Shown: one piece after another, positions 9,345 to 17,832 of the stretch | Layout of the letters: every line of letters starts with the position of its first letter | Numbering within the stretch: position 1 is the first letter of the stretch | DNA from: Flavobacterium lindanitolerans | Lineage (GTDB): Bacteria > Bacteroidota > Bacteroidia > Flavobacteriales > Flavobacteriaceae | Assembly: GCF_002846575.1 (NCBI RefSeq) | Contig: NZ_PJND01000007.1 | Location: forward strand, 1,860,001 to 1,924,000 | Reading direction: 5' to 3' | DNA length: 64,000 nucleotides | Program-made: the position numbers and the translations under genes | Notes under the pieces: generated by a model | Databases searched by the model: none | What the model was told of the DNA's origin: nothing | What the model saw: the letters and a program-made list of their open reading frames with translations, nothing else

Positions 9345-10037
9345 TTAGGCAAGCCGAAGCAGCTTTTCTTTTAAGATTTTCATGCCTTCGGAAGCTGTTT
9401 TGGGAATAATCTCCAATTCGTTACTCAGGTTTGTAATTCGGGCGGGATTTAAATCGACATAATATAAAGGTGTTCCCGGCTTTGCAAAATCAACGAGTCC
9501 TGCTGCCGGATAAACCTGTAATGAAGTTCCTACTACGGCAAAAAAATCAGCTTCGTGTGTGATTCTTACAGCTTCGTCCAAAGCAGGTACTGCTTCGCCA
9601 AACCATACAATATGCGGGCGGAGCTGATGCCCGTTAGTGTCCAGATTGCCTAAAAACAAATCGTCTTGCCACTCTATAATATGACGGTGGTTTTGGGTAC
9701 TGCGTGCTTTTAGCAATTCTCCGTGCAGGTGCAATACTTTCGTGCTTCCGGCTCTTTCATGTAAATCGTCTACATTTTGAGTAATGATATGTACATCGAA
9801 GTGTTGTTCCAATTCTGCCAGGATTATATGTGCGGCATTTGGCAGGACTTCTTTAAGTTGTTGGCGCCTTTTGTTGTAGAAATCCAAAACCAGGACAGGA
9901 TTTTTTTTCCAGCCTTCCGGAGATGCGACTTCCATAATGTCGTGGCCTTCCCATAATCCGTCTGAATCGCGAAAAGTTTTAATGCCGCTTTCAGCACTGA
10001 TTCCGGCTCCGGTAAGTACTACAAGTTTCTTTTTCAT
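9345..10037 (-). CDS. cobB: SIR2-family NAD-dependent protein deacylase
   Basis: Removes acyl groups from lysine using NAD+. Motifs: GAGISAESGIKTFRDSDGLW (NAD-binding), TQNVDDLHERAG, catalytic His in LHGEL, and VVGTSLQVYPAAGL. FYNKRR carries the Tyr-x-x-Arg pair of class III sirtuins (SIRT5/CobB type), which in characterised members binds succinyl/malonyl-lysine. No cysteines occur in the segment after LHGEL where the zinc ribbon normally sits, so structural zinc binding appears lost. The MKKKLVVLTG start at 10037 is preferred over an upstream in-frame Met that would extend 23 residues into the preceding gene. It overlaps the HxlR regulator stop by 4 bp (ATGA), implying cotranscription. Confidence 0.92.
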   Translation of the reverse strand: MKKKLVVLTGAGISAESGIKTFRDSDGLWEGHDIMEVASPEGWKKNPVLVLDFYNKRRQQLKEVLPNAAHIILAELEQHFDVHIITQNVDDLHERAGSTKVLHLHGELLKARSTQNHRHIIEWQDDLFLGNLDTNGHQLRPHIVWFGEAVPALDEAVRITHEADFFAVVGTSLQVYPAAGLVDFAKPGTPLYYVDLNPARITNLSNELEIIPKTASEGMKILKEKLLRLA

Positions 10038-10393
10038 ACTGTTTGTGTTTCTGTAGTGAGGGGTTCTTTTTCCAATAGTAATTTTCCCCAATCGTTTAAC
10101 TGCCATAAAACCAGAACCAGCTTTTCTCCCAATTCGGTTAAGGAATATTCTACACGAGGTGGCAGTTCATTAAAAGTTTCTTTGGTTAAGATACCGTCTT
10201 TTTCCATTTCTTTTAATTGCTGGTTCAATACACGGCGGTCTACCTTGGCAATGCCTCTTAGAAATTCGCTTGGACGTTTTTTACCTTCGTTCATTTGCCA
10301 CACAATAGGGATTTTCCATTTTCCGGATATGGAATTTACAGCAATTTCTAACGGACAGATTTTATTTTCGGTTGCTCTTTCCTTTGCTTTCAT
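10034..10393 (-). CDS. HxlR-family winged-helix transcriptional regulator
   Basis: 119 residues with the HxlR core: CPLEIAVNSISGKWKIPIVW, RPSEFLRGI, DRRVLNQQLKEMEKDGI and RVEYSLTELG, a winged helix in which a conserved Cys near the N-terminus (here residue 13) can sense thiol or electrophile stress in studied members (HypR, YodB). First gene of a two-gene operon with the sirtuin (4-bp overlap) and divergent from the AlkC-like gene (127 bp between starts), so it may control either. Target unknown. Confidence 0.9.
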   Translation of the reverse strand: MKAKERATENKICPLEIAVNSISGKWKIPIVWQMNEGKKRPSEFLRGIAKVDRRVLNQQLKEMEKDGILTKETFNELPPRVEYSLTELGEKLVLVLWQLNDWGKLLLEKEPLTTETQTV

Positions 10394-10520
10394 AAAATTG
10401 ACTTTTTGTTCACCAGGGGATAAAAATATGCGGTATTGCTTATCTGTTCCGGATTTAGGATTTTTACAAAAATAATCAAAGAAAGATTACACGGTGAATC
10501 ATTTCTGAACAATATAAGTT

Positions 10521-11330
10521 ATGGCAGAAATTAAAAGAAAAGGAGCCCGCTCCGCAAAAGATATTCCAGCAACTATTCTGGAACAGTTGAACAGGGGCAG
10601 GATAGAAACTGTAAATCTTACGGAATGGCTGGCAGTCGACCAAAGAATACTACTTGAAAATTTGTTGGAAGAAAAAGGAAGGACCTCTTATCTGGCTCCT
10701 GTTTTAGAAACTATTGAGCAGTTAAAAAAACAAACGGTCAATACCATCAATGAAGCTATAGGAAAGGGACTTTATCGTGTGGTATCACAAGCAGGAGACT
10801 CTCATTTTCTGGAGGAAATTGCCACGCATCCTTCTGATTTGGTTCGTTGTTGGGCAACCTATTATATTGCATCTGATAAGAATCATAGTGTAGAGGAGGT
10901 ATTAGAATTGATAAAGCCATTTGCGGCAGATAAACATTTTGGAGTAAGGGAGATTTCCTGGCTTTCGGTACGAAAATTAATTTCTGCGGATATTAGCGAA
11001 AGCATAAAAATCCTTTCAGAATGGACCAAAAGCAATGACGAAAATGTAAGGCGTTTTGCCAGTGAAGCAACCCGACCTCGCGGAGTCTGGTGCGAACATA
11101 TTGATGCGCTCAAACAGCAACCGGAACTGGGACTGCCAATTTTGGAACCCTTGCGTTCCGACAAGGCAAAATATGTACAGGACAGCGTTGGTAACTGGCT
11201 CAACGATGCCAGCAAATCACAGCCCAAATTTGTAATGGAACTCTGTGAAAGATGGCGCAAAGAATCTCCGTGCAGGGAAACAGATTATATCATTAAAAAA
11301 GCACTTCGTACAATCGAAAACAAAACTTAG
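10521..11330 (+). CDS. AlkC-like DNA alkylation repair / HEAT-repeat protein
   Basis: 269 residues made of helical HEAT-like repeats. The segments DLVRCWATYYIA, FGVREISWLSVR and ENVRRFASEATRPRGVWCEHI, then LPILEPLRSDKAKYVQDSVG with NWLNDASKSQP, follow the pattern of AlkC (COG4335) proteins, relatives of AlkD, which excise 3-methyladenine and other alkylated bases. I assign the family from motif spacing only; catalytic activity is inferred. Monocistronic, divergent from an HxlR/sirtuin operon. No hairpin follows; the 23-bp gap to the anti-sigma gene contains a CTTAG-type phrase. Confidence 0.8.
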   Translation: MAEIKRKGARSAKDIPATILEQLNRGRIETVNLTEWLAVDQRILLENLLEEKGRTSYLAPVLETIEQLKKQTVNTINEAIGKGLYRVVSQAGDSHFLEEIATHPSDLVRCWATYYIASDKNHSVEEVLELIKPFAADKHFGVREISWLSVRKLISADISESIKILSEWTKSNDENVRRFASEATRPRGVWCEHIDALKQQPELGLPILEPLRSDKAKYVQDSVGNWLNDASKSQPKFVMELCERWRKESPCRETDYIIKKALRTIENKT

Positions 11331-11353
11331 TAACTCAGAACCTTAGAGACTAA

Positions 11354-12139
11354 TTAAACTTTTCCCAGAGTATAAAGCTGTCCTAAAGTAGGCGATGGGC
11401 TTCCGCCAGCCGGTTCCAGTGTAATCCCGAAAGCCTCGGCTTCTTCTGCCTTTTCAATGGCAAAGAAACGTTTTGTGTTGTCTTTGAAATTATCAAGAAG
11501 GCCAATGCTTGTTGGCGTCAGCGGATTGAGCTTTAATGCCCATACCTGATACACCATTCCTTCTGGCGGTTCAGGTAATCCGGACGCATCAATATGTACG
11601 GCTTTAGTGGTTTTGTTCCAATAAACTTTTGCGTAAGATAGTGGTGAAACTTCCTGTCCTTCCATAGCTACAGCAGTGTTGCTGTTGTCCCGAATGACGG
11701 ATAAGGCAGCTTCGGTATTTTTGTTCTGTAAATTAAGGTCGGTTACAGATTGCTGCAATTTGCTTTTTTCTGTTTCTATAGTCTGGATTGTATCTTTTTT
11801 GTCTTCTAACTGTACGTATTGGTATCCTACACCAATCATAAGCAATATAGACGCTGCCCATCCCAAATACAAGGCAATGCCAGGTTTTGGTTTTTCTTCT
11901 GCTGTTATTCTGTGCTTGAGCATTAATGAGGTACGAATCTTTTCATAATTTTCTGATGAAAGAAAAGGAGCCATGCTCTCAGAGAAATTAATGATAGCTT
12001 TTTCGATGGAGATAATTTCATTGCGAATATCTTCATCATTTTTGGCCATTTCCGTGATTTTGCTGAATTCCGGTTCTTCCAATTGTCCAAAGACATATAA
12101 TTCTAAAATACCTGATTCTATGTATTCCTGTTTGTCCAT
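11354..12139 (-). CDS. Anti-sigma factor (RskA-type), membrane bound
   Basis: 261 residues. The cytosolic N-terminal part (about 1-90) would bind the sigma factor; a single transmembrane helix follows (about 92-108, YLGWAASILLMIGVGYQY), then a periplasmic coiled coil rich in Glu/Lys/Gln and an RskA C-terminal domain (GLPEPPEGMVYQVWALK ... TLEPAGGSPSPTLGQLYTLG). Its ATG overlaps the stop codon of the upstream ECF sigma gene by 1 bp, the usual sigma/anti-sigma pairing. It should hold the sigma factor at the inner membrane until a signal triggers release; no zinc-binding (ZAS) HxxxCxxC motif is seen. Confidence 0.88.
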   Translation of the reverse strand: MDKQEYIESGILELYVFGQLEEPEFSKITEMAKNDEDIRNEIISIEKAIINFSESMAPFLSSENYEKIRTSLMLKHRITAEEKPKPGIALYLGWAASILLMIGVGYQYVQLEDKKDTIQTIETEKSKLQQSVTDLNLQNKNTEAALSVIRDNSNTAVAMEGQEVSPLSYAKVYWNKTTKAVHIDASGLPEPPEGMVYQVWALKLNPLTPTSIGLLDNFKDNTKRFFAIEKAEEAEAFGITLEPAGGSPSPTLGQLYTLGKV

Positions 12140-12669
12140 TATACTTTTAAAAAGTTTCTTAAATCATTGATACAGTTTCTGTTTTGGGTTTTTATAGTTC
12201 CTAACGGAATCTGTAATTCTTCCGATGCTTCCTGCTGTGTATACCCTTTAAAAAATAACAGGTCGAGAATCTGGATGCATTTCGGCTTTAATTTTTTGAC
12301 AAATTCCCTGATTCCGATGGTGTCAATTTTATGGTTCATTTTATTGCTTTCGTCAAGAAGATGTACGAAATTATCAGACGAGAGGTTTTTTTGCCTGTTG
12401 TTAAAGCCTTTGGAACGAAGCCTGTCAATCGAGGCGTTTCGCGAAATATTGAGTATCCATGTGTAGAATCTTCCTTTGGATTCGTCATAGCTTTCGATAT
12501 TTTTCCATATTTTCACAAAAGTTTCCTGAAGTATATCTTCAGCTTCCTCATGGTCGCGTATCAGATTATAAATGACACTGAAAAGACTTTTAGAATACAT
12601 ATCATAGAGCAGTGTGAAGGCTCTATCGTCTTTTTTATAAATTTGCTGTAGCAATTCTTCCTGAGACAT
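12139..12669 (-). CDS. ECF RNA polymerase sigma factor (SigK-like)
   Basis: 176 residues. Region 2 is seen as FTLLYDMYSKSLFSVIYNLI through AEDILQETFVKIWKNIESYD and GRFYTWILNISRNASIDRLR; region 4 as LDLLFFKGYTQQEASEELQI and PLGTIKTQNRN. Promotes transcription of a stress regulon when freed from its partner anti-sigma factor encoded next (1-bp overlap). Most similar in layout to SigK/RskA-type pairs. Autoregulation is likely but the short 55-bp gap to the divergent methyltransferase gene shows no obvious ECF promoter. Confidence 0.93.
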   Translation of the reverse strand: MSQEELLQQIYKKDDRAFTLLYDMYSKSLFSVIYNLIRDHEEAEDILQETFVKIWKNIESYDESKGRFYTWILNISRNASIDRLRSKGFNNRQKNLSSDNFVHLLDESNKMNHKIDTIGIREFVKKLKPKCIQILDLLFFKGYTQQEASEELQIPLGTIKTQNRNCINDLRNFLKV

Positions 12670-12724
12670 GGCTAGATTTTAGGTAAGCCAATTTAAGGAA
12701 ACTATTTTATAAAACCATTCATTA

Positions 12725-13405
12725 ATGAAAGAAAAAGTCTGGGAACTTGATTATCTCGCTTATCTGGAAGGATTTCTTACGGAAAGCAGGAAAGAGAAGT
12801 TTTTAAAAATATTGGAACAACGCACCAATCATTTTACAATTGCATTGGAAGATGTTTATCAGCTTCATAATACGAGTGCGGTTATGCGAAGTTGTGAAGT
12901 ATTTGGTATTCAGAATCTTCACGTAGTTGAAGAAAAATACGGTAAGAAGATTGACAAGGAAATTGCTATGGGAGCCCAAAAATGGGTTGATGTAAACCGA
13001 TACAATTCCAATACAGAATGCCTAAAGACCTTAAAGGAAAAGGGCTACCAGATTATTGCCACTACGCCTCATAATGACTCCTGTTTATTGCATGAATTTG
13101 ATATTACAAAGCGTTCTGCTTTGTTTTTTGGTACTGAAAGAGGAGGTCTCTCTGAAGAAGTAATGGAAGAAGCGGATGGTTTTTTGAAAATCCCGATGGT
13201 TGGTTTTACAGAAAGTCTGAACATTTCAGTTTCAGCCGCAATAGTAATACAGGACATTACAAGCCGATTACGTCAGTCTGATGTAGATTGGAAACTGACT
13301 GAAGATGAAATACTTTCAAGAAGACTGGCCTGGGCAAAAAATTCAATCCGCGATATCAAAAGAATAGAGCAGCGGTATATGGAAATGAATAATATTTCCG
13401 GATAG
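12725..13405 (+). CDS. SpoU/TrmH-family RNA 2'-O-methyltransferase
   Basis: 226 residues with an alpha/beta-knot (SPOUT) domain. QLHNTSAVMRSCEVFGIQNLH is motif 1 with the Arg that contacts RNA, FGTERGGLSEEVME is motif 2 and PMVGFTESLNISVSAAI is motif 3 forming the SAM-binding knot. Closest by length and C-terminal helix to TrmH, which makes Gm18 in tRNA, but paralogues acting on rRNA share these motifs. Divergent from the sigma factor and convergent, with 8 bp between stops, with the next gene. Confidence 0.88.
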   Translation: MKEKVWELDYLAYLEGFLTESRKEKFLKILEQRTNHFTIALEDVYQLHNTSAVMRSCEVFGIQNLHVVEEKYGKKIDKEIAMGAQKWVDVNRYNSNTECLKTLKEKGYQIIATTPHNDSCLLHEFDITKRSALFFGTERGGLSEEVMEEADGFLKIPMVGFTESLNISVSAAIVIQDITSRLRQSDVDWKLTEDEILSRRLAWAKNSIRDIKRIEQRYMEMNNISG

Positions 13406-13413
13406 AAATAGGA

Positions 13414-14172
13414 TTATTTCTTGCCTTTCAGGATTTTATACTCTTCGTAGCACTCATTAATCGCATCCATGATTTGCAAATCATTAGCCGTTTTGATAAA
13501 TGCTTCAGAGTAGTTGCAACGTTCCAGAATTTCGGCAATTTCGTTAGGAGTAACGCCTAATAAGGCACCTAGAGTCTCCCTGTCGAATTTGGAAGCCAGC
13601 AGGTTTTTCACGGCATCATCTTTTTTCATTTCTTTCAGCCTTTTGAGTTCTGTAGGCTTTTTTCCGAAGAAATTGTAAAGCATGTCAGCCGGGTTGAAGA
13701 TAGAACCTACTACTTTCGAGAAAGCGCCTGGTGAGTATCTTCCCATTTCATAACCTTGTGACAGGCCTGAAATGCTGTATCTGAAATTTTCTTTTATTGG
13801 AATAATTTTATAATCGATTTCCAGATATCCGGTTAGGTTGTATTGGTTAATGACCACTTCTTCCAAAGCATAAGCCTTTTCGGTCATTTTAATTTTTGTG
13901 CTTTTAGTCTTGAACCAGTCGTTGGTAACTCTTACCTTGATAGATTTGTATCCCAGAGTTGAAATGTGAAGTGTATCGTTTACTTCGGCAACCAATTCAA
14001 AGTAACCGCTAGCATTTGTTGTTGTTCCTTTAACCTTGTTGAGGTTAATTACGCTAACATCTGCGAGGGGGAGCAAAGTATTGTCGTTTATTACTGTAGC
14101 CGAAATTTTTGTATCCTGTGCAAAAGCAAAAGAGGTTACGAAAAAGAAAAAGAAAACTGCAAAATATCTCAT
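13414..14172 (-). CDS. Secreted protein with carboxypeptidase-regulatory-like (CarboxypepD_reg) domain
   Basis: 252 residues: signal peptide ending at FAFAQ, then a beta-sandwich domain TKISATVINDNTLLPLADVS ... GYFELVAEVNDTLHISTLGYKSI (about 20-100) as at the N-terminus of SusC/TonB receptors, here without plug or barrel. The remaining 150 residues are helical and unrecognised. Such free-standing proteins are common in the Flavobacterium envelope and their role is unknown. Monocistronic; the terminal GKK tail is basic. Confidence 0.75.
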   Translation of the reverse strand: MRYFAVFFFFFVTSFAFAQDTKISATVINDNTLLPLADVSVINLNKVKGTTTNASGYFELVAEVNDTLHISTLGYKSIKVRVTNDWFKTKSTKIKMTEKAYALEEVVINQYNLTGYLEIDYKIIPIKENFRYSISGLSQGYEMGRYSPGAFSKVVGSIFNPADMLYNFFGKKPTELKRLKEMKKDDAVKNLLASKFDRETLGALLGVTPNEIAEILERCNYSEAFIKTANDLQIMDAINECYEEYKILKGKK

Positions 14173-14258
14173 AGCCTTGTTAGAAGCGTTAAAAGTAATA
14201 AAACTCTTTAAGATATTTTGCAGTCTGTTTATAATTATAAGAAAATTAACTAAAAGGT

Positions 14259-16157
14259 TTAGTCTCTTCTAGTCCTTCTTGCTTTCGGAAATTCCGATCT
14301 GTTTTCAGAACGTCTTGGAAAGCGTTCAGAAAATCCACCTTCTCTTCTTGGACGGTCAGAACGGTCTGAACGATCTGAAGAAAAGCCTTCGCTTCTGCGT
14401 CCGGGTCTGTCTGATGATCCGCCTCTGTCGCTTCTGAATCCGCCTTCTCTTCTTGGAGCAGAATTTCTGTCGCTTCTGAATCCACCGCCACCGCCAGATC
14501 TGTTTCCTCTGCCGTTGTGGTCTCTTCTGGAGCTGTTTCTGCCACCTCCGTCATTTTTAGAGATTTCAACATTGATTCTTCTTCCGTCCATTTCGATTCC
14601 GTTCAATACATCCATAACTTTGTCTGCATGTTCAGCATCGGTGTTGAAGAAAGAGAAACCTTCTTTTACGTCTACTTTGAAAACGTCGTCGCGTCCTAAT
14701 TCTAACGTTTCTTTCAGGAAGTCTTTTAATGACATCCAGTCGAAATTATCTCTGGAGCCAATATTCACGAAATAACGTACTGCACCGCCTTCTCTTGAAG
14801 CACCTTCACCTGAAGGACGTCTTTCTCCGGCTGATTGTGCAGAAATGTCTCTGTTTTTCTTGTAGTAGTTGATGAAACGGTTAAATTCTACCGAAACCAT
14901 TCTTTTGATAAGCTCTTCTTTTGTCAGGGCTTCAAAAACGTTGTTGATTGCCGGAAGATAATTGTCAATTTCATGATCTACTTCTGTATCCTTGATTTTG
15001 TTAGCTAAGTGCAACAACTGGATTTCACAGATTTCGATTCCGGAAGGAATTGGTTTTTCTTCAAATTTCTGCTTGATGATTTTTTCAATAGCAGAAATTT
15101 TACGCAATTCGCTTTTAGTTACAATTACGATAGAAGTTCCTAGTTTTCCCGCACGTCCGGTTCTTCCGGAACGGTGGTTATAGGTTTCTACTTCATCCGG
15201 AAGTTGGTAGTTGATTACGTGAGTCACGTTGTCAACATCAATTCCACGTGCCGCAACGTCTGTCGCTACAAGCATCTGGATTTGTCTTCCACGGAATGAT
15301 TTCATAACGCCATCACGCTGTGCCTGAGATAAATCTCCATGCAATGCAGCAGCACTGTATCCGTCTTCTATTAATTTTTCAGCAACTGCCTGTGTGTCTC
15401 GTTTCGTACGGCAAAACACCACAGAAAATATATCCGGATTAGCATCAGCCAATCTTTTCAATGCCTCGTAACGATCACGGGCATTTACCAAATAAAATTC
15501 GTGTGAAACTGTAGCAGAACCAGAGTTTTTGGTTCCAACAGTAATTTCCAATGGTTCGCTCATGAATTGTCTTGCAATTCTAGCTACTTCAGCCGGCATC
15601 GTAGCCGAGAATAACCATGTGTTTTTGTCGTCTGGTGAAGTTGAAAGGATGTTTACGATATCGTCATAAAATCCCATGTTCAACATTTCGTCTGCTTCGT
15701 CAAGTACGCAATAGCTGATTTGTGTAATGTTCACCAATCCTCTATTGATCATGTCCTGCATTCTTCCCGGGGTAGCTACAACAATTTGTGCTCCTCTCTT
15801 AATTTCCCTAGCCTGCTCTGTAATGCTGGCACCGCCATAAATCGCAACTACATTAATACCTTTTTCGTACTTAGAGTAGTTTTTGATTTCATTTGTAATC
15901 TGCAAACAAAGTTCGCGTGTTGGTGATAAAACCAACGCCTGAGTATTTCTATTGTCGGCATCAATCTTTTGGATAAGCGGAAAACCAAACGCTGCTGTTT
16001 TCCCTGTCCCTGTCTGAGCCAACGCAACCATGTCTGTGTCTTGTGCCAATAATAGGGGAATCGCTTTTTCCTGCACCTCTGTCGGATTTTCAAATCCTAG
16101 ATCTAAAATCGCCCTCTGCAGCGACTCACTCAATCCTAATTGTTCAAATTTGTTCAT
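14259..16157 (-). CDS. deaD: DEAD-box RNA helicase with DbpA-type RNA-binding domain and RGG-like tail
   Basis: 632 residues, ATP-dependent RNA remodelling in ribosome assembly and cold adaptation. Q motif (FEQLGLSESL ... NPTEVQEKAIP), motif I AQTGTGKT, Ia PTRELCLQI, II LDEADEM, III SAT, V ATDVAARGID and VI HRSGRTGRAG are all present. A DbpA RNA-binding-like domain covers about residues 455-540 (VRYFVNIGSRDNFDW ...), and the last 90 residues are a disordered Arg/Gly/Ser tail with repeated SDRSDRPRREGGF-type units. I place the start at MNKFEQLGL (16157) rather than 8 codons upstream because the Q motif follows directly and a -7 box lies 22 nt before it. Confidence 0.93.
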   Translation of the reverse strand: MNKFEQLGLSESLQRAILDLGFENPTEVQEKAIPLLLAQDTDMVALAQTGTGKTAAFGFPLIQKIDADNRNTQALVLSPTRELCLQITNEIKNYSKYEKGINVVAIYGGASITEQAREIKRGAQIVVATPGRMQDMINRGLVNITQISYCVLDEADEMLNMGFYDDIVNILSTSPDDKNTWLFSATMPAEVARIARQFMSEPLEITVGTKNSGSATVSHEFYLVNARDRYEALKRLADANPDIFSVVFCRTKRDTQAVAEKLIEDGYSAAALHGDLSQAQRDGVMKSFRGRQIQMLVATDVAARGIDVDNVTHVINYQLPDEVETYNHRSGRTGRAGKLGTSIVIVTKSELRKISAIEKIIKQKFEEKPIPSGIEICEIQLLHLANKIKDTEVDHEIDNYLPAINNVFEALTKEELIKRMVSVEFNRFINYYKKNRDISAQSAGERRPSGEGASREGGAVRYFVNIGSRDNFDWMSLKDFLKETLELGRDDVFKVDVKEGFSFFNTDAEHADKVMDVLNGIEMDGRRINVEISKNDGGGRNSSRRDHNGRGNRSGGGGGFRSDRNSAPRREGGFRSDRGGSSDRPGRRSEGFSSDRSDRSDRPRREGGFSERFPRRSENRSEFPKARRTRRD

Positions 16158-16178
16158 ATATTTATTTAAAATAGGGTG

Positions 16179-16186
16179 CAAAGGTA
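16179..16186 (-). promoter_or_regulatory. -7 box (TACCTTTG) of helicase promoter
   Basis: Minus strand TACCTTTG, 21 nt ahead of the helicase ATG at 16157, matches TAnnTTTG. The leader would be very short. This location also argues against the longer upstream start. Confidence 0.5.
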
Positions 16187-16249
16187 CGTTTAATATATCA
16201 TTAAAACTAATGCAAAAATGAAGTTTATTTTTTTATGAATAATTGAAAA

Positions 16250-16831
16250 TCAGAAAGTTATTTTTTTTAGATACTCTATAAGTTGTCTTACGGCTTGCGC
16301 ACGATGGCTTACAGCGCCCTTTTCTTCGAGTGAAAGTTGCGCAAAAGTGTAGGAAAAACCATCAGGAAGAAATACCGGGTCATAACCAAAACCATTCGTT
16401 CCTCGTCGTTCTGTGATGATAGTTCCAAATATTTTTCCTGTAAATAATGTCTGCTGACCCTTTAGGTTCAATGCAATAACGGTTTTAAAATTGGCTTTTC
16501 TATCGGTTTTATTCTCCAGTTCCAGTAACAGTTTGTCAATATTATTCTGGTCATTTTTCTGTTCGCCGGCATAACGGGCAGAGTAGACGCCGGGAGCGCC
16601 ATCCAAAGCGTTGACTTCCAATCCTGAATCATCAGCAAAGCAGTCGTAACCGTAGTTTTTGGTAACATAATCTGCTTTTAGGATAGCATTGCCCTCAATT
16701 GTGTCTGCGGTTTCAGGAATATCTTCATAACATCCAATATCTTCCAGGCTCAATATCTGTATGTCATCAGGAAGCAGGTTTTGTATTTCTTTAATTTTGT
16801 TTTTGTTGTTGGATGCGAAAACGAGCTTCAT
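16250..16831 (-). CDS. rdgB: XTP/dITP pyrophosphatase (RdgB/HAM1 family)
   Basis: Hydrolyses deaminated purine nucleoside triphosphates (ITP, dITP, XTP) to monophosphates, cleaning the nucleotide pool. 193 residues as usual. LVFASNNKNKIKEIQNLL is the N-terminal substrate loop, CFADDSGLEVNALDGAPGVY with SARYAGE the metal/catalytic segment and GFGYDPVFLPDG the base-recognition loop. The end SHRAQAVRQL is conserved. Its upstream spacer is a 490-bp repeat array, with a -7 box embedded at 16879-16886. Confidence 0.97.
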   Translation of the reverse strand: MKLVFASNNKNKIKEIQNLLPDDIQILSLEDIGCYEDIPETADTIEGNAILKADYVTKNYGYDCFADDSGLEVNALDGAPGVYSARYAGEQKNDQNNIDKLLLELENKTDRKANFKTVIALNLKGQQTLFTGKIFGTIITERRGTNGFGYDPVFLPDGFSYTFAQLSLEEKGAVSHRAQAVRQLIEYLKKITF

Positions 16832-16963
16832 GATTTAGGGTTTGTGATTTATGATTTGGGATTTATGATTTATGAATGCAAATGTACTTCAATAGAAAGT
16901 TTTGGGAACTATATTTAAGATTTGTGATTTAAGATTTATGAATGCAGATGCGTCTTAAAATTT
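16832..16963 (-). repeat. Family B repeat array upstream of rdgB
   Basis: Read on the coding (minus) strand this leader consists of AAATCATAAATCACAAATC-type phrases (plus strand: GATTTGTGATTTATGATTTG and similar). It abuts the rdgB start codon and continues into the 170-bp tandem duplication. No ORF of note. Confidence 0.75.
16879..16886 (-). promoter_or_regulatory. Candidate -7 box (TACATTTG) for rdgB inside repeat spacer
   Basis: Minus strand TACATTTG, about 48 nt before the rdgB ATG, is a full TAnnTTTG match. If active, family B repeats form the 5' untranslated leader. No TTG at the expected -33 distance. Confidence 0.4.
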
Positions 16964-17314
16964 ATTTTTGATTTGAGATTTATGATTTATGAGTATTATG
17001 AAATGTGTTTGAATCCAAAATCTTAATATCTGAAATCCATAAATGCGTTAGGTATATTTTTGATTTACGAACATCATGAAGTGGACTTCAATCCCAAATC
17101 TAAAATCTTATATCTGAAATCGATAGATGGCATATTTTTGATTTGAGATTTATAATTTATGAGTATTATGAAATGTGTTTGAATCCCAAATCTTAATATC
17201 TGAAATCCATAAATGCGTTAGATATATTTTTGATTTACGAACATCATGAAGTGGACTTCAATCCCAAATCTAAAATCTTATATCTGAAATCGATAGATGG
17301 CATATTTTTGATTT
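16964..17314. repeat. 170-bp tandem duplication (two copies plus a partial)
   Basis: GAGTATTATGAAATGTGTTT occurs at 16991 and 17161, GATGGCATATTTTTGATTT-type ends at 17126 and 17296, and all landmarks are displaced by exactly 170 bp with very few mismatches. Copies span about 16964-17133 and 17134-17303, with 11 further bases. Each unit itself looks like two diverged halves of about 85 bp, each ending in TCTGAAATC plus CATAAATGC or GATAGATGG. The content is related to family B repeats. Intergenic, between rdgB and a small hypothetical gene. Confidence 0.9.
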
Positions 17315-17317
17315 ATG

Positions 17318-17362
17318 ACTAACTACTAAACTATCTACTACCAACTATCCACTATAAACTAT
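17318..17362 (-). repeat. Family A repeat abutting a stop codon
   Basis: On the minus strand, directly at the TAA of the 101-residue gene, the sequence reads TATAGTTTATAGTGGATAGT followed by TGGTAGTAGATAGTTTAGTAG. The metallo-hydrolase gene at 18927 ends in almost the same way. Confidence 0.75.
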
Positions 17363-17664
17363 AATTCGTTGATTTCCTTCTTAAAAAAGTTTACATAAAA
17401 AAAGTCGTCCGGATCCAAACCCTGCTCCAGTATGGCAGCATTAATAAGTCCAATCTTTTCTTCATCGAGCTCTTCCGGATTGGAGAAGTTAAGAAAGGTG
17501 ACAAACTCATCACTGTTATGGAACTTAAAGCTGAGAGGCGTATTGAGAGAATATTGTGTAATCTTAAAATCGAGTTTGTTTCCCAGTTCCCGTATATGCT
17601 GTTCAGATTCTATGAAGCCGTTTTTAATCAGTGATTCTATGATGTTCTTGAAATTATCGTTCAT
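17359..17664 (-). CDS. Small acidic hypothetical protein
   Basis: 101 residues, no signal peptide or membrane helix, acidic (many Glu/Asp, e.g. FSNPEELDEEKIGLINAAI and EQGLDPDDFFYVNF). I do not recognise the family. It has a plausible globular composition and a start at MNDNFKNIIES; codon use is like its neighbours. Oriented with rdgB but separated from it by 527 bp of repeats, so probably expressed separately. Confidence 0.6.
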   Translation of the reverse strand: MNDNFKNIIESLIKNGFIESEQHIRELGNKLDFKITQYSLNTPLSFKFHNSDEFVTFLNFSNPEELDEEKIGLINAAILEQGLDPDDFFYVNFFKKEINEL

Positions 17665-17832
17665 GGTGGCTGATTTTATAAAATTGTCTTACTAATATAC
17701 GATTTAAAAATGAAATGACAGTTATGATAAATCCAACAGTTTTTTTGTTTTTGTTATATTATATTTAGCATAGCTTTTATTTTTTGAATCCAATTTATCG
17801 ATAGCTTTGGCATAGTTAAATCTCAAAATCAG

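Noticed and set aside
10056..10475. 139-residue plus-strand ORF
   Set aside because: Antisense to the HxlR gene, Ser/Phe/Asn-rich composition typical of a shadow frame.
14246..14572. 108-residue Glu/Ala-rich minus-strand ORF
   Set aside because: Another frame of the Arg/Gly/Ser tail of the DEAD-box helicase.
16964..17314. CRISPR-like array
   Set aside because: The repeat unit is 170 bp with only two copies and no spacer pattern; no cas genes.
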